This document shows positions 33,816 to 45,165 of a stretch of 64,000 nt of DNA, piece after piece (positions within the stretch are counted from its first letter, which is position 1; each line of letters begins with the position of its first letter). The position numbers and the translations under genes are program-made. The stretch spans positions 48,286,580-48,350,579 of the forward strand of contig CM048840.1 of the NCBI GenBank assembly GCA_026545765.1, written 5' to 3'. Origin of the DNA: Plantago major (Eukaryota; Streptophyta; Magnoliopsida; Lamiales; Plantaginaceae). The notes below the pieces were generated by a model that did not search any database, had not been told where the DNA came from, and saw nothing but the letters and a program-made list of their open reading frames with translations.

Positions 33816-34656
33816 GAAATGGTCCACCTGGGCCGATGAATAGTGATCCAAGAGGCCCAATAAGTCATCTGTCCAGCCCATGAGTGAGGATCCCGAGGTA
33901 GTGGAGAATTTCCAAAATAAATTTAATGGGGCGTGATGTAATTTCGCCAAATGTGAACCGATGCAACCGTTGGATTAAAATGATCAACGGCTGGGGTTTA
34001 AATCCATGTGATGCGACGTTTCATCTTCCCCAACTATCCCTTTATAAATAGTTGCCAGATCTGTTATTTTCACACTTTAGGCAAATCAAATTCAGAGCAA
34101 TACTAAGCAATCCGAGCAAATAACAAACTTCCGAGCAATCAAAACTTTCCAGTGAGCAATCCAGGCTTCCGAGCAAGTCACTTTCGGAAAGCAAGCAAGG
34201 TTTTTGTCGTCCGTCCATCTTTCTCAAGTTACTTTATCAAGTAAGTAAATCTCGGCTTCTTTAAATTCGGACTGAATGTTATTCTACCTCAGATGCGCGT
34301 ATGCTTTGTTGAATTGCATGCTTTCCGTAGTTGAATTATGGTGCCAATTAGTACATATGACTTTTAAATTTGCCGTGTGAATGTGCCACATATGGTAGAT
34401 TATAGCGCCAGTAGGCTTCTTGAGATCCTTGTTACCGTGCCTCGTGGGGTAGATAACAGTGCCAATTGGCATGTAGAATTCCCTTGTGGCACGGCCTTTT
34501 GTGCCAAGCTAGGTGCCAATAGGTAGAGAAAATGACCTATAGGAACACCCAATATAGTAGGGTTTCTTCGGACAATGGGACTTAATAAGATACATAAACG
34601 AACTCTCGGACGACCACAACATCATTTTTTGATCCGTTTCCTTGTGCCCTAGGATG
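33816..34656 (+). promoter_or_regulatory. Promoter and 5' UTR intron of the G antisense gene
   Basis: TATAAATA at 34043-34050 is followed by a leader rich in CCGAGCAA repeats. A GTAAGTAAAT donor at 34241 and a CCCTAG acceptor ending 34652 lead to ATG at 34654. The 412-nt intron contains four or five short repeats of the type GTGCCAATT. The layout equals that of E1 (8337-7858). Sequence upstream of 34040 is G 3' UTR cut by N1. Confidence 0.63.
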
Positions 34657-37570
34657 TCCGGGAGCGATAGTCAGATCCAACAAGAAGTTCAAGACTATGA
34701 TGACGGAATAATTCAAGGGTCCGAGTCTGTTACGGTAACCTCGTCCATGTTAGACCACCCGGAGTTGGAAATTCCGCAGAACAGACTTCCTGCGGAGGTA
34801 CGCAAGCGGACATTGTGGAGGTCATCTCGTCCGAAGATTCAGATGCTGGGCATGGGGTCCGTGGCACTGCCACTACTCAGAATAATATTCTGGGTATCCA
34901 GAAGAATGTTGTGAGAACAAGGGTACGAGTTCAATCCCGGACCATTGGCAGCGGTGGCATGCTTTCTGGTATGAGTGTGCCCCGGACAGAACAAGGAGGC
35001 AACACTAATCGTGAGGCGGATGATATAGAGATGTTTGAGGCTGGGGAGGAGGATCGTGTTGTGATGGAAACAGGTCCGACTAATCCAAGTACATCCGGGG
35101 GACACGAAGTTGAAGGAGGAGAGGAGGAAGAAGGAGAAGAAGAGGAGGATGATGAGGAAGAAGAGGAGGAAGCCTCTCAAACTGCTCGTCCGCGGGGATG
35201 TTCTGGGCAGAACAATCGCCGGATTGTTCTACATCCTAGAGTGCCCGCACATCGTAATCCGCCCGTTGCTGCGGGTCGTGGAGCTCACGCGGCACGGACT
35301 AAATTCCCTCGTCCTGCGTCTGCTGTAATAATTTCAGCCCCATACGGTGAACTCAATGCGGATGGTTTACTTCCCAACTGTCCGTTCAAGGTGAAGCATG
35401 AAGATATTCCGGAGTGGAGGTGGAAGTGGGAGATTCCCGAGTTCGTCGAGATTATGGTTCTAGAGCCCTGGCATGCCTTCTACAATCCACCAGCTGGATA
35501 TATGTGCGTGTGTGAAGCGGCTTTCTCCTGTGGATGGAAGGTTCCCATTGCTTCCGAATTTAAGCACATTCTAAATCATATCGGGATTTGTCCGAGCCAG
35601 GTTATCCCCAAATCTTTGGGGAACCTTATCTGTTTTGCGGTCTTCTGTGCAAAGAAGGGGCAGCCGGTGAACTTTGAAAACTTTCGGCAGTTGTTCAATG
35701 TCACCTTTAGTCCGGGGAATCCCCTTTGTTATACGTTTGTAAATAGGAAGTCGTACAACTTTATTTCTGATCCCATCTCCTCGCTCGGATCGAAGTGGTG
35801 GGAAAAGTACATCTTCGTGTAGATGGCTTTGAAGCCTGGGGAGACGAGAGCAGTGGGGGTTGCCCACAAAGTTTTTGAGGAAAAGTATTCCTGATTGGTG
35901 TCCTCTTCCTAAAAAAGTGGCTCCGTGGGTGGCGGAAATCCACAAGAAAAATAATCCACCAACGTATCTGTTTCACGGATAGATCTGTCAGCTGCTGCCT
36001 TATTTGTGCAGACTGACTGACGTCGTTGAGGTCGGAGGGAAGACCGACTTCTGTAAGGATTCTTTAGGACTCGTGTGTTCTTTCTATTTTGTAGTTGTCC
36101 GCTATTAGTAGTTTTATAAGTCCGTATCTGACATCGTTTGTTCCATTCGCAGCTTACTGGTTCGAGTACATCATGTCGACCGTCCGAGAGAAGAAGAAGC
36201 AGCAGAGGGAGCAGCAAGCACTTGACCTTGCCACTGGCCAGAGGGCCAAGATTATAAATACCTCCGCGGGTTTGCCTTTGGAGGACCCCAAAAATGCAGC
36301 CTTGTTTGCTGCAGAGGAGGAAAGGCGCAAAAAGGCAGGTGAAGATCCGCAAACTTTGGAGGTGCCTGACAAGTGCAAAGGTCCTGCTACCCGGAGTGCT
36401 GCTGCTCCGAGGCCGCCAACTTCTGCTGCTCCGAGGATCTCTTGGCCTGGCGGTTCTGCTGCATCCGCACCTCCCAAGGACGTGCTGGTGCAGGATGCCA
36501 TCGTTTCTGGCAAGAAAAGGTACGCGACCTCGGATGCTTCTCCTCCTTCGAAGATGCAGCTTTTCTCTGCCGTTCTGCCGTTATCTGACCAAGTGGCCCT
36601 TGACGCGGAGTATGAATGGAGTCTCAGACTTCCTAATGTTGAGAGTGTCGGAGAGATCCACGAACAACATCAAAGGGTAAGTGACTTCCGCGGGTTTTTT
36701 TTTCTTTTTCAGCTTTTGTTTGAAAGTATAACTTCTGATTGTTTGGATTTCTTGTAGCTCGGATGCATGATCAGAGCTATGCAATGGAAGGCCAGTGAGC
36801 GGGCCACTATCAAAGAGGATCTGCATAAGGCGTTAGCTGCAGCGGCGGAGGAGGCGGATAAGGTTAAGCAGGTGGAGACCAAGTCGATGAAGAAGGATAC
36901 GGTCATCACCAAGCTAAAGGACAACTGGGACCAGACAAAGGCGGACTTGGAGTGGCAGGAGCACTTCATTGATGGGGTAATGAAGTCGTTCTTGGAGTCT
37001 AAGGATGCGCTCCTCGAAGATCTCCAGTTTGCTCGGCTCCAAGCTGTGAAGGACTTTGTGAAGTCTGACTCGTTTAAGTTCTTCATGGTGGACAAAGCCG
37101 ACGCTCTCCGCCTGGAGGGGTTCTCATCCGCCATCGGCCAATTGCAAGTGAAGGGGTTGGTGCCTCCGAACTTCGATTGGAAGAACGAAGGATTGGATCC
37201 GTCCGCGGATGCTAATGGAGTGGAGATTCCAGTGGAAGTCGTCCTGGATGAGCGGTTGGCGGCATATGAGTTCGCGGAGGTGGTCACCGATAAAGGTGAT
37301 ATTGAGATTAACAACGACGGACCTTTTCTTCCGGAATGTGTTCCGAGGGCTCTGGGGAAGATCTGCTTCCTGCCTTTCCAAGACTACTCACACTTCTTGA
37401 AGAACTGGTACTTTATGCCCTCCCGGATCGTTGGCCGTGATGCGGACTACAACCTATTTGAGAGTATAAGGGCCTCCTTAGATGCTGCTGATGAGTCGCA
37501 CGCAAATGCTTCAACTGCCAATCCGTCCACTGCCAATCCACCTGGAATCAATGAAGCCGGTCCCAGCTAG
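34654..37570 (+). pseudogene. Antisense extra gene of G (gypsy-type 'transposase'-like, spliced)
   Basis: Four exons on the strand opposite pol. The first coding exon starts MSGSDSQIQQ and changes frame near 34850. It has an acidic low-complexity run (35120-35175) and the same domain as E1 (WEIPEFVEIMV, NPPAGYMCVCE, GWKVPIASE). A TAG at 35821 and a frameshift near 35885 break it. Introns: 36053-36152 (100 nt) and 36677-36757 (81 nt), both GT-AG and at the same protein positions as in E1. The last two exons form one open frame to 37570 (STVREKKKQQ, then IRAMQWKASERATI, a coiled-coil-like region, and a conserved C-terminal globular part). Tail ANPSTANPSTANPPG is a short repeat. Confidence 0.73.
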
Positions 37571-38014
37571 CCTCCTCATCAGTGAGAAGTCCGGGGTATG
37601 CCCCGTAGAAACTCTTAACTCACTGAATCCACGTTTTGATGGCATGGATGCCAGTACATTTAAATTTCTTATGATCTGTAATAGTATTGTCAGTACAACA
37701 ATATTTTTTCTGATGTGTCAACGCTTGATTTCCTATACTTCTTCGATCCGGCACAATATGCGTAATTTTAATGTTTTGCATAAATATACAACTCTTGCAA
37801 GCTCGGATTACTTTGAAAAATATTTGATCTAAGACAACAAATTGTTAACTTGCTGATCTTCGGACTACTTGATGGGCTGAACCTTCAGGTGTTTCCGCAA
37901 ATGAAGTTCGTCGGACTCGTCGATGAATGAATGTTCAGATACTTTTATAGGAAAGTTAAAAACATGGGCTCAGTATGATCAGGTGGGGTTAGCCCAAATG
38001 ATCCAATGCTTCTT
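37571..38014 (+). other. 3' flank of the G antisense gene
   Basis: Non-coding and AT-rich. Its sequence up to the GGCCCA boxes is probably the antisense transcript terminator region. No gene or repeat is seen. Confidence 0.45.
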
Positions 38015-38098
38015 GGCCCATACAGATGGCCCAAGCCCATCGTCGACGTCAATCTTCTTATGTGGCGGACGCTGATTGGTTAGTCCTAACTATAAATA
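38015..38098 (+). promoter_or_regulatory. Second antisense promoter of G
   Basis: GGCCCA and GGCCCA-like boxes (38015-38040), GATTGG (38074-38079) and TATAAATA (38091-38098) match the E1/E4 modules at the same place, between antisense gene and pol. The E-family G-box is replaced by TATGTGGCGG. A donor GTACGT at 38273 and an acceptor GTGTTACAG ending 38564 are also found at the same positions in F, suggesting a two-exon transcript. Confidence 0.58.
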
Positions 38099-38564
38099 CC
38101 CGAGTTTGCCACTGCATTGATCGTACAATTCTGATTCTAATCTCCATTCTATTGAAAATTTCTTTCTTCTTTCTTAAGCTCGGATTCCCCTGTCACCATT
38201 AAAATAGGCATAATAGGTGGATGGTTTCTTGACCAGTCTCCCCCTCGAGACTCCCGTCCACTCTCAAATCGGTACGTGTTGTCTTTGGGTTTGAAAGTGG
38301 CGTGGGTCTAGAGGGATGGATTGCTCAAGATCTGTTGTTAGGAAATGTAGATCTTGGAAAATTTTTCGATTTGGGTAAGCCGACGGACGATCCCATCGGT
38401 CGTATACGTGATCCACCCGATAGGAGCTTGTCCTATCCGAGGAGCTGCTCGCGGGTGGGTCGTGATACAATCAATGTCTCAAATTCATGTTTGGGTTCGA
38501 ACGAATGGGTGTTTTGAAGAATCTTAATGTCCGGAGACTGATTGTTGATTTGTCCGTGTTACAG

Positions 38565-38720
38565 GTACATCCCACTACACGTTGTTTATGGAAGGATTGA
38601 TGTTGTTGGTGTGCCGAGGGACCCTTTGCTTGAGAGATCCTTTGGTGAAGTTATGGCATATCTCGGAGAATATGACAGGCTTTTCCGTTGCAGTGTAGGT
38701 ATTGATGGATCCGTATAGAT
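38565..38720 (+). other. Possible second exon of the second antisense transcript (G)
   Basis: It begins after the acceptor with GTACATCCCACTACACG, shared with F (53145-53129, minus). One frame (VYGRIDVVGVPR...EVMAYLGEYDR) has five synonymous differences between G and F, but F has a stop in it. Another frame, starting MEGLMLL, keeps its length but nearly all differences are non-synonymous. It may be non-coding. Confidence 0.25.
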
Positions 38721-39002
38721 ATATCGGATCGTAACATGTACAAAGGGGATTGTGTGTACTTTCGTTCATTTGTACAAACAGGATTGTTGTTAGAATCCCT
38801 TGCCATGGAAATAATCAAATTTTGTTTAGAATCGAAAGATGAAAGTTGTATTGATTTGCCGTAAATCCAATTACAACTTCTGGGCTACGTGGCCAATGAC
38901 AAAAGAGTAATAAAAACATAACTGACGGAGTTCCGCGTAACAAACGGTTTAAACCCAGAATGTCAAAACAACTGATGGAGGTCCGTGTGACAGACCCTAA
39001 GC

Positions 39003-40110
39003 ATAGAACTTTTGAAGGTTCTTGGCATTCCAAGTACGCTTGAGTGGGCGTCCGTGCTCGTCCTCCAGTTCATAACTTCCATTCACCCTAGCTCCGATGA
39101 TCTTGTAAGGTCCTTCCCACTTGGGCTTGAGTTTCCCAGCTCAAGATATCAGCTCTGCGGAGCACTAAGTCTCCGACCTGTAAATCTTTAGCTCGAATAT
39201 TCTTGTTGTAGGCCCGGGTTGAAGTTGCTTGATATCTGTGGATATTAGCCAATGCCTCGGTCCTCTTCTGTTTTAGCATATCTAGGTCATAGATCCAAGC
39301 TTCCTGATTGGCGAAATAATGGACCTCTTGGATCCTCATTATTTCGACCGCAATCTCCGCTGGTATGACTGCTTCCGTGCCATAAACCAGAGCAAATGGT
39401 GTCTCCCTAGTTGTTGTCCGTGCTGTGGTGCGGTGAGCCCAGAGTACACTGTCTAGGTCATCCGCCCAACTATCCTGAGAGTTCCTTAGTCGCTTCTCCA
39501 GGATCTTGACAATTGTCTTGTTCGTGGATTCAGCTTGTCCATTAGCCTATGGATATCCGACAGATGTGAAGCGTTGCTCAATTTTGAAAGAAGCCAACCA
39601 CTCTTTAAGTCAGTTGCCCAAAAATTGAGCACCATTATCCGAGACAAGAATTCTCGGTAAACCAAAGCGACAAATGATGTTCTTCCAAATGAAGGTCCGC
39701 ACACGGCTTTCCGTGATAGTGTCCACTACTTCCGCTTCTACCCATTTGGTGAAATATATTTTACAGCTACAATTAAGAACTTCTTCTGTTGTGTGCTTGT
39801 TGGGAAAGGTCCGGAAATATCGATGCCCCATTGATCAAACGGACATGCTATGACTGACGGAATCATAAGGTGTGTCGGACGATGGGGGACATTTGCATAA
39901 TACTTATAATCAGGACAGTTCCGGGCGAAGCTCGAGGAATCCGTGTCAATGGTAGGCCAATAGTAACCTTGTCGGATGATCTTTTGAGCAAGAGTCCGAC
40001 CACCAGAATGTCTTCCGCAGCTTCCACTGTGGATCTCTTCAAGCACTGTCCTCGCTTCTTGTGGATCCAAACATCTCATATGGATCCCAGTTAAGATTTC
40101 TTATACAAAT
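39003..40110 (-). pseudogene. Integrase of G
   Basis: Zinc module HSGSCGRHSGGRTLAQ...CPDYKYYANV, again with Tyr for the last Cys. The core has WGIDISGPFP, then VSDNGAQF, then GQAESTN, so the triad residues survive. A frameshift near 39765 splits KFLIVAVKY from FTKWVEAE, and another frame change follows 39610. A further break near 39130 falls in the C-terminal part (GDLVLRRADIL). The C-terminus reaches the 'NAKNLQKFYA' equivalent at about 39003. It is closely related to the E1 integrase but a separate family. Confidence 0.83.
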
Positions 40111-41335
40111 CTTCCCCATGTATGAAATATCTGTTTGCTCGGCACTGTACGCTCCTTGACTCCTTCGGATCAGCAGGTAATGATCTGTCCTTGCGGTAAT
40201 TAAAGATATCAGTCATCCAGTTTCTTCCTGTTCCAGTGACCATAATGGTTGGAGTAGGACTCATGACGGTTGAGTTCCTAATTGTGAGTAGAATGACTCT
40301 TCTAGTGTCCAAGGCAGCTGTTGCGCACACATACTTTGCCAGAGTATCTGTTCTTTCATTCCACTCCCTATCAAATTTTTCCAGGGTAAACTCCTCAAAG
40401 AGACTCACTTCTTGCTTTAGAAGCTCAAGGTACTTGATCATTATTGGGCCTTTTGTGGCAAAAGCGCCAGAAAACTGGGCTTCAACCAACTGTGAATCCG
40501 TATAAGCTCTAAGTTTCCGAACTTGTAGAGACTTGGCTATACGTAGTCCGACCAACAATGCTTCATATTCAGCTTCGTTGTTTGTAACCATGAAGTCCAA
40601 AGATATCGCATAGTCGAGTTCCGCTCCATCAGGGCTTCTAAGGTAGATTCCAATGCCTCCCCCTCTTCTGGTGGATGAACCATCCATTTCCAATGTCCAA
40701 ACATCGGTGGGCCGTTCCGTGGCTTGGGGATCTTTTATGGGCTCTTGAATTTTCAAACTTTGTTCTTCCTCTTTCTGAGTGTCCTGGCCGGAGTTATCAA
40801 TTTTTGATTCATTTGAGATATTATCGAGGAGGAACATATGGTTGACCCGAGTTTCCTCCCATGATGGAGTCCGAGATTGATTGATGAATTGAGCGTCTTC
40901 AAAGTTGTCCGGGTTGATCTTTGGTGGAACTGACTTATGTTTAACCTGCTTGGTAATCAAGCACTCGAACGTCTGCTTATCCGAGACTTTTCCTGACTCT
41001 GCTGCAGGGTACTCCGCTAGGAAGTCAGCAATAACTTGAGCTTTCTTGGCTGTCGGAGCCTGATAGCTAATGTCGTATTCGCTCAGCTCAATTGCCTACT
41101 TAGTAAGTCGTACGGATTGGTCGGGCTTTCCAAGGACCTGTTTCAAAGGTTCCGTAGTTAGGACCACTATCTTATGAGACTTGAAATAGGGTTTCAACCG
41201 CCTTGCGGTGTAAACTAAAGCATATGCAAATTTCTCAATCTTTACGTATCTTGTCTCCGCCCCAGCCAGGGCTTCACTAAGATAGTAAATTGGCATGTGA
41301 TCATTATCTTGGATCCGTACTAACACGGAACTCAT
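40091..41335 (-). pseudogene. RNase H and connection domain of G
   Basis: The RNase H frame (40960-40091) has MDGSSTRRGG, NNEAEYEALL, YTDSQLVEAQF and RTDTLAKY, giving all four acidic residues, and continues without a stop into the integrase N-terminus (MTDIFNY). The connection (41335-41096) has YLSEALAGAETRY and LKPYFKSHKIVVLT. A stop lies near 41095 and a frame break at 40961-41090. Confidence 0.82.
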
Positions 41336-42573
41336 TGCCTCTTCCGTAACGGCTAGGTAGAGGTAGAATTGATGTACTTTTTTAAGTTTTCAAAAGCCTC
41401 GGAACATTCCGCAGTCCACTCAAAGTTCTCTCCTTTCCGGAGGATTTTGAAGAACGGAAGATTCTTCTCCGCGGATCGCGAAATAAAACGACTTAAGGAC
41501 ATGAGACGTCCGATAAGCTGTTGTACCTCATTGATGTTCTTCGGTTGGGGCAGGTCTTGGATGACTTTTTTCTTCTCAGGATTAGCACTTATTCCCCTTT
41601 CTGTGACCATGTAGCCTAAGAACTTTCCGCCTTTTACTCCGAAGGTGCACTTCTCCGGATTGAGTTTCATTCCGTACTTCCTTAGGATAGCAAAGCATTT
41701 GCTCAAGTGCTCTATGTACTGTTCCTCAGTTTTGCTTTTAACAAGCATGTCATCCACGTACACCTCCATGGTTTTGCTGATTTCCTCCTTGAACATCTGA
41801 TTTACCAGCCGTTGGTAAGTAGCTCCTGCGTTTTTCAGTCCGAAGGGCATCACTTTAAAGCAAAATACCCCTCCCGCAGCAAAGAAAGCTGTTTTCTTAA
41901 TATCCTCCTTGGCCATCCGAATCTGGTAACAGCCTTGATATGCGTCCATAAAACTCAGTAATGCACATCCGGCTGTGGAGTCAACCAATTGATCGATCCG
42001 TGGCAACGGGTATGGGTCCTTTGGTCAAAACTTATTTAGCCTCGTGAAATCATTGCACATTCGCCATTTACATGGTGATTTCTCGACTAAGACAACGTTG
42101 CAGACCCTATCGGAATAACGGAATCCTTCAATATGTCCGGCCTTCATGAGCCGGTCAACTTCCGTAGCTATGATGGCATCCTTGATTGGGCCAAAATCTT
42201 TCCTCTTCTGGCGGATATACTTAATCGATGGGTCCATGTTCAGGCAGTGAATAGCGATCCTCGGATCTATCCCCTTGAGATCGTCAGTACTCCAAGAGAA
42301 GACATCTCTATTGTTTCGGAGACAAACAATGAGCTTCATCTCCACTTCTGCATTCATCTCCGTTCCGACTTTAGTCTTCTTGTCCGGGCTTCCAACAACA
42401 AGTTCAACATCCTTGAGAGTCTCATGAGGTTCGATCCGTGCTGTTTTGGGAAACTTGTCCTTGTGACTCCCTATTCTAATGTTGGGATCCTCCGTTTTCG
42501 GAGGGAGAACAATCTGCGGATCGGAAGTTAAAGAGACTGCTAACACGGGAGCGGATGCTCTCTTGGTAGACAT
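41336..42573 (-). pseudogene. Reverse transcriptase of G
   Basis: It synthesises cDNA from element RNA. The N-terminal part (42573-42025) has WSTDDLKGIDPRIAIH and the CKWRMCNDFTRLNK block. The catalytic part (42006-41353) has FMDAYQGCYQI, MPFGLKNAGATYQRLV and YVDDMLVKS, so the YxDD box is intact. The two parts are separated by a TGA just before PRIDQLVD, near 42020. The thumb (MSLSRFISRSAEKNLPFF) is the same segment that opens the window in E1. Confidence 0.85.
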
Positions 42574-43547
42574 GATGTAACACTCCCAAGATTCTCGGAT
42601 GTTTCCTACATTTCTCCAATTCCGTAGGGAGTTGGAAACTTCATTCTGTTATGGAGGGTAGAAGATATAGCTCAGAACTAATTGAGCCCCGGACGACCAA
42701 AGATGGCATTGTAATCAAAGGTCCGATCCACCACGACAAAACGGACTAGTTGTGTCACTCTCGCGGGAGGTGTTCCCAACGATACATGAAGCATGATGCT
42801 TCCTAAAGGACGGATAGTTCCTTCTCCGAACCCTAATATCGAGGTATTGACTCTCTCATATTAAATTCTTCCCAGATTCATCTGATCAATTGTTCTTTTG
42901 GCAATGATGTTCGAGGAACTCCCTGTATGTACCAGGATCTTGTTCACTCGATAAGTTGCTATGGTTAAAGAAGCCACCAGTGGAACATCCGGATCATCTA
43001 TGTCCTCGCCTCCTGTCGTAGGAGGAGGAATCTCACTGTCATCAAAGGATATAGTATTGGTTCCACGGATCGCCGGAGTAGCGTAGGATCTATCATTGTT
43101 CCGCAAATTCTGAGTCGTCCGTTCTATTGTGTTCCTGCTATCGCCACTAGTCGGTCCTCCTGCTATGGTGTTGATCACTCCGCTGTATGGAAGGTTCTCC
43201 ATTTCAATATCATCATCATACTTGTATTGGTGATGATCTATCCGAGATGGATGATTGGTTGGCGGGGGAGGCAAGGATAGCGGACATGGTTGCGGTTCTG
43301 CTGTTCTGTCTTCCCTTCTCCGTTCCGTCCTATCATGCTTAGAAGGTTCGTTCGTATAGACATGCTCCTTCAACTTTCCCTCTCTTATTAAGTGCTCAAC
43401 CTCAGTTATCAGTTGAACGAAATCGTCCGTCTCATGACCAGGACTCTTATGAAACTTGCAATACCCTTTTGCATTCTTGTTCTTCCGATTATTTTGCGAT
43501 GGCTTTGGCCAGTGAACATCCAACTTTTTCTCAATAATGGTGGCCAA
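42574..43547 (-). pseudogene. Zinc knuckle and protease region of G
   Basis: The Tat-type knuckle reads YCKFHKSPGHETDDF, where the final Cys is Phe. The retropepsin motif reads LVHTGSSSN: the usual catalytic Asp is His (codon CAT at 42929-42927). A stop follows NLGRI at 42861, and the C-terminal half is out of frame to 42600. Both losses make this copy unable to process its polyprotein. Confidence 0.75.
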
Positions 43548-45111
43548 GATGTCGGATCTTGTCTATTGAGACGGGTATAATCCGCATACCTTCTTGGCGG
43601 ACTACTTTCCCTGTTGAAACCTTTATCTTTGTATTCCTTCTTCCGATCGAACTTCCCATGGCGTTGCTCTTGCTTCATCTGCTCTTTCCCTTTCTTGGAC
43701 CCAGCTCTCAGTGGCACATTCCTTCGGTACTCCTCTCCGTACATTACCTCTTCGCAAATATCATCCAAATGCTTTTCACTTCTCACTTCCTGGCTAGAGA
43801 GTTTCCTGCGGAGTTCTGCGTTGTAAGTATTAGCATACAGGTGACGGACCCGTTCTTTAATACTGTGAGACTCAACTCGGAGGACCTCCGTATTGAAGCG
43901 ATCTAGGAAAGTCCTAAGATCCTCCTGTTCTCTCTGTATAACTTCTGCCAGGTGCTCCACAGTCCGTTTCCTTCTTTTCGATTTTCCAAATCGTCACAGG
44001 AACTTGGAAGAGAGGTCCGCATAGGATCTTACTGACTTGTTTGGAAATGCAGTGTACCAATCCATGGCTATTCCGAAGAGAGTGGATTAGAAAGTGAGAG
44101 ATTTTTTATTATCACTCATCCCTTTGGAATGTATCTTGCTATTGTACCTTATCAAGTGGCCCACAGCACAAGTATCTCCGTAATAGTATTCCATGTTCGG
44201 AATCACTTTATCCAAGTGCTTGTTTCTTTCCTTTTCTTTTATGATATCATCACACAAAGGATTCGGTGCACTAGTAGCTATCTGATCATGGTCCTTTACC
44301 AAGCGTCCGAGATTGAGAATCTGAGCTTCCAAGGCTTTTTGCTGAGCATAGATTTCTTCCGCATTCATCATCTCTCCCATTCTTGGGTGAACTGCTACAT
44401 CCGTGGGAAGTTCATCTAAGTGGACCAGAGGAATGGTTTCCGCTACGTGATCTCTAGTACGCGGAGGTATCTGTTGCGGAGCTCTAGGTTGCCTGTTTCC
44501 GTCCTCCTGATATGCTCTCTGCCCATTTGGACTTCCCTCTCGTCGAACCTGGGAAGCAGAGGCTCTCCTATCTAGGAGATTCTGTAAATCCTCCTGTGGT
44601 AGCTGATTCCCCAACCTCTGCTGGATCGGACGTTGTTCTTTCCTTGATAGAGCGGGCTCTGCTTGCCCCGGATTAGCCACTGGCAGAGTGACTTGTTGGG
44701 GTTGGACATTGTTTGACCCAAGACAACCTTGGATTATCGTAAGCAGTCGACCAAATTGATTCTCACTTAATCTGAAGTCACTAGTGCGGACTATACGACC
44801 GTCTGGCATTGTAAAGTGCTGACCTGGAGGACGACCTTGTGTCCCTGCCGGAGGAACTTGAGCGGCCTCTTCTCCGTGATTTTCAGGTACAACATTCTCA
44901 GGAACATTACGGACTCCCCTGGACGGAACGTCACTTCCGTCATCGGAGGATGAGCTTGTTGTGTGACCATCGCTCGGGTACCTCCTTCCTTCAACATTCC
45001 TTTCTGCTACAGTGGCCCTCCGTCCTCTGTGGGTGGATGTCCGCAGGGGCGGGGAGGTGGAGTTCCGATGCTAGCATCACTGGTCCGTGCTGTCCGTCTA
45101 GTTCTTGCCAT
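43409..45111 (-). pseudogene. gag of G
   Basis: ATG at 45111-45109 lies 37 bp after the PBS, giving a start rich in Arg/Thr/Pro, with an early TAG. Later pieces: 44997-44791, 44809-44087 (Gln/Arg-rich, then MNAEEIYAQQKALEAQILNL) and 43960-43409 (QREQEDLRTFLDRFNTEVL, the capsid region of Tat gag; KGKEQMKQEQ basic tail). At least three frame breaks are present. About 100 codons of capsid between 44087 and 43960 are out of frame. Confidence 0.75.
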
Positions 45112-45147
45112 CAGCTCAGCTTAAACACGGATCCTTTTGTAAGTATT

Positions 45148-45165
45148 CCCACAGACGGCGCGAAA
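45148..45165 (-). promoter_or_regulatory. Primer binding site of G
   Basis: On the minus strand TTTCGCGCCGTCTGTGGG abuts the 5' LTR. It is close to TGGCGCCGTCTGTGGG, a common plant gypsy (Tat) PBS, with one G to C change in the GGCGCC core. Confidence 0.8.

Noticed and set aside
38596-38706. 36-codon ORF starting MEGLMLL as a conserved small protein (G and F)
   Set aside because: Of about ten codon differences nearly all change the residue, so that frame shows no purifying selection. Equal length is likely by chance.
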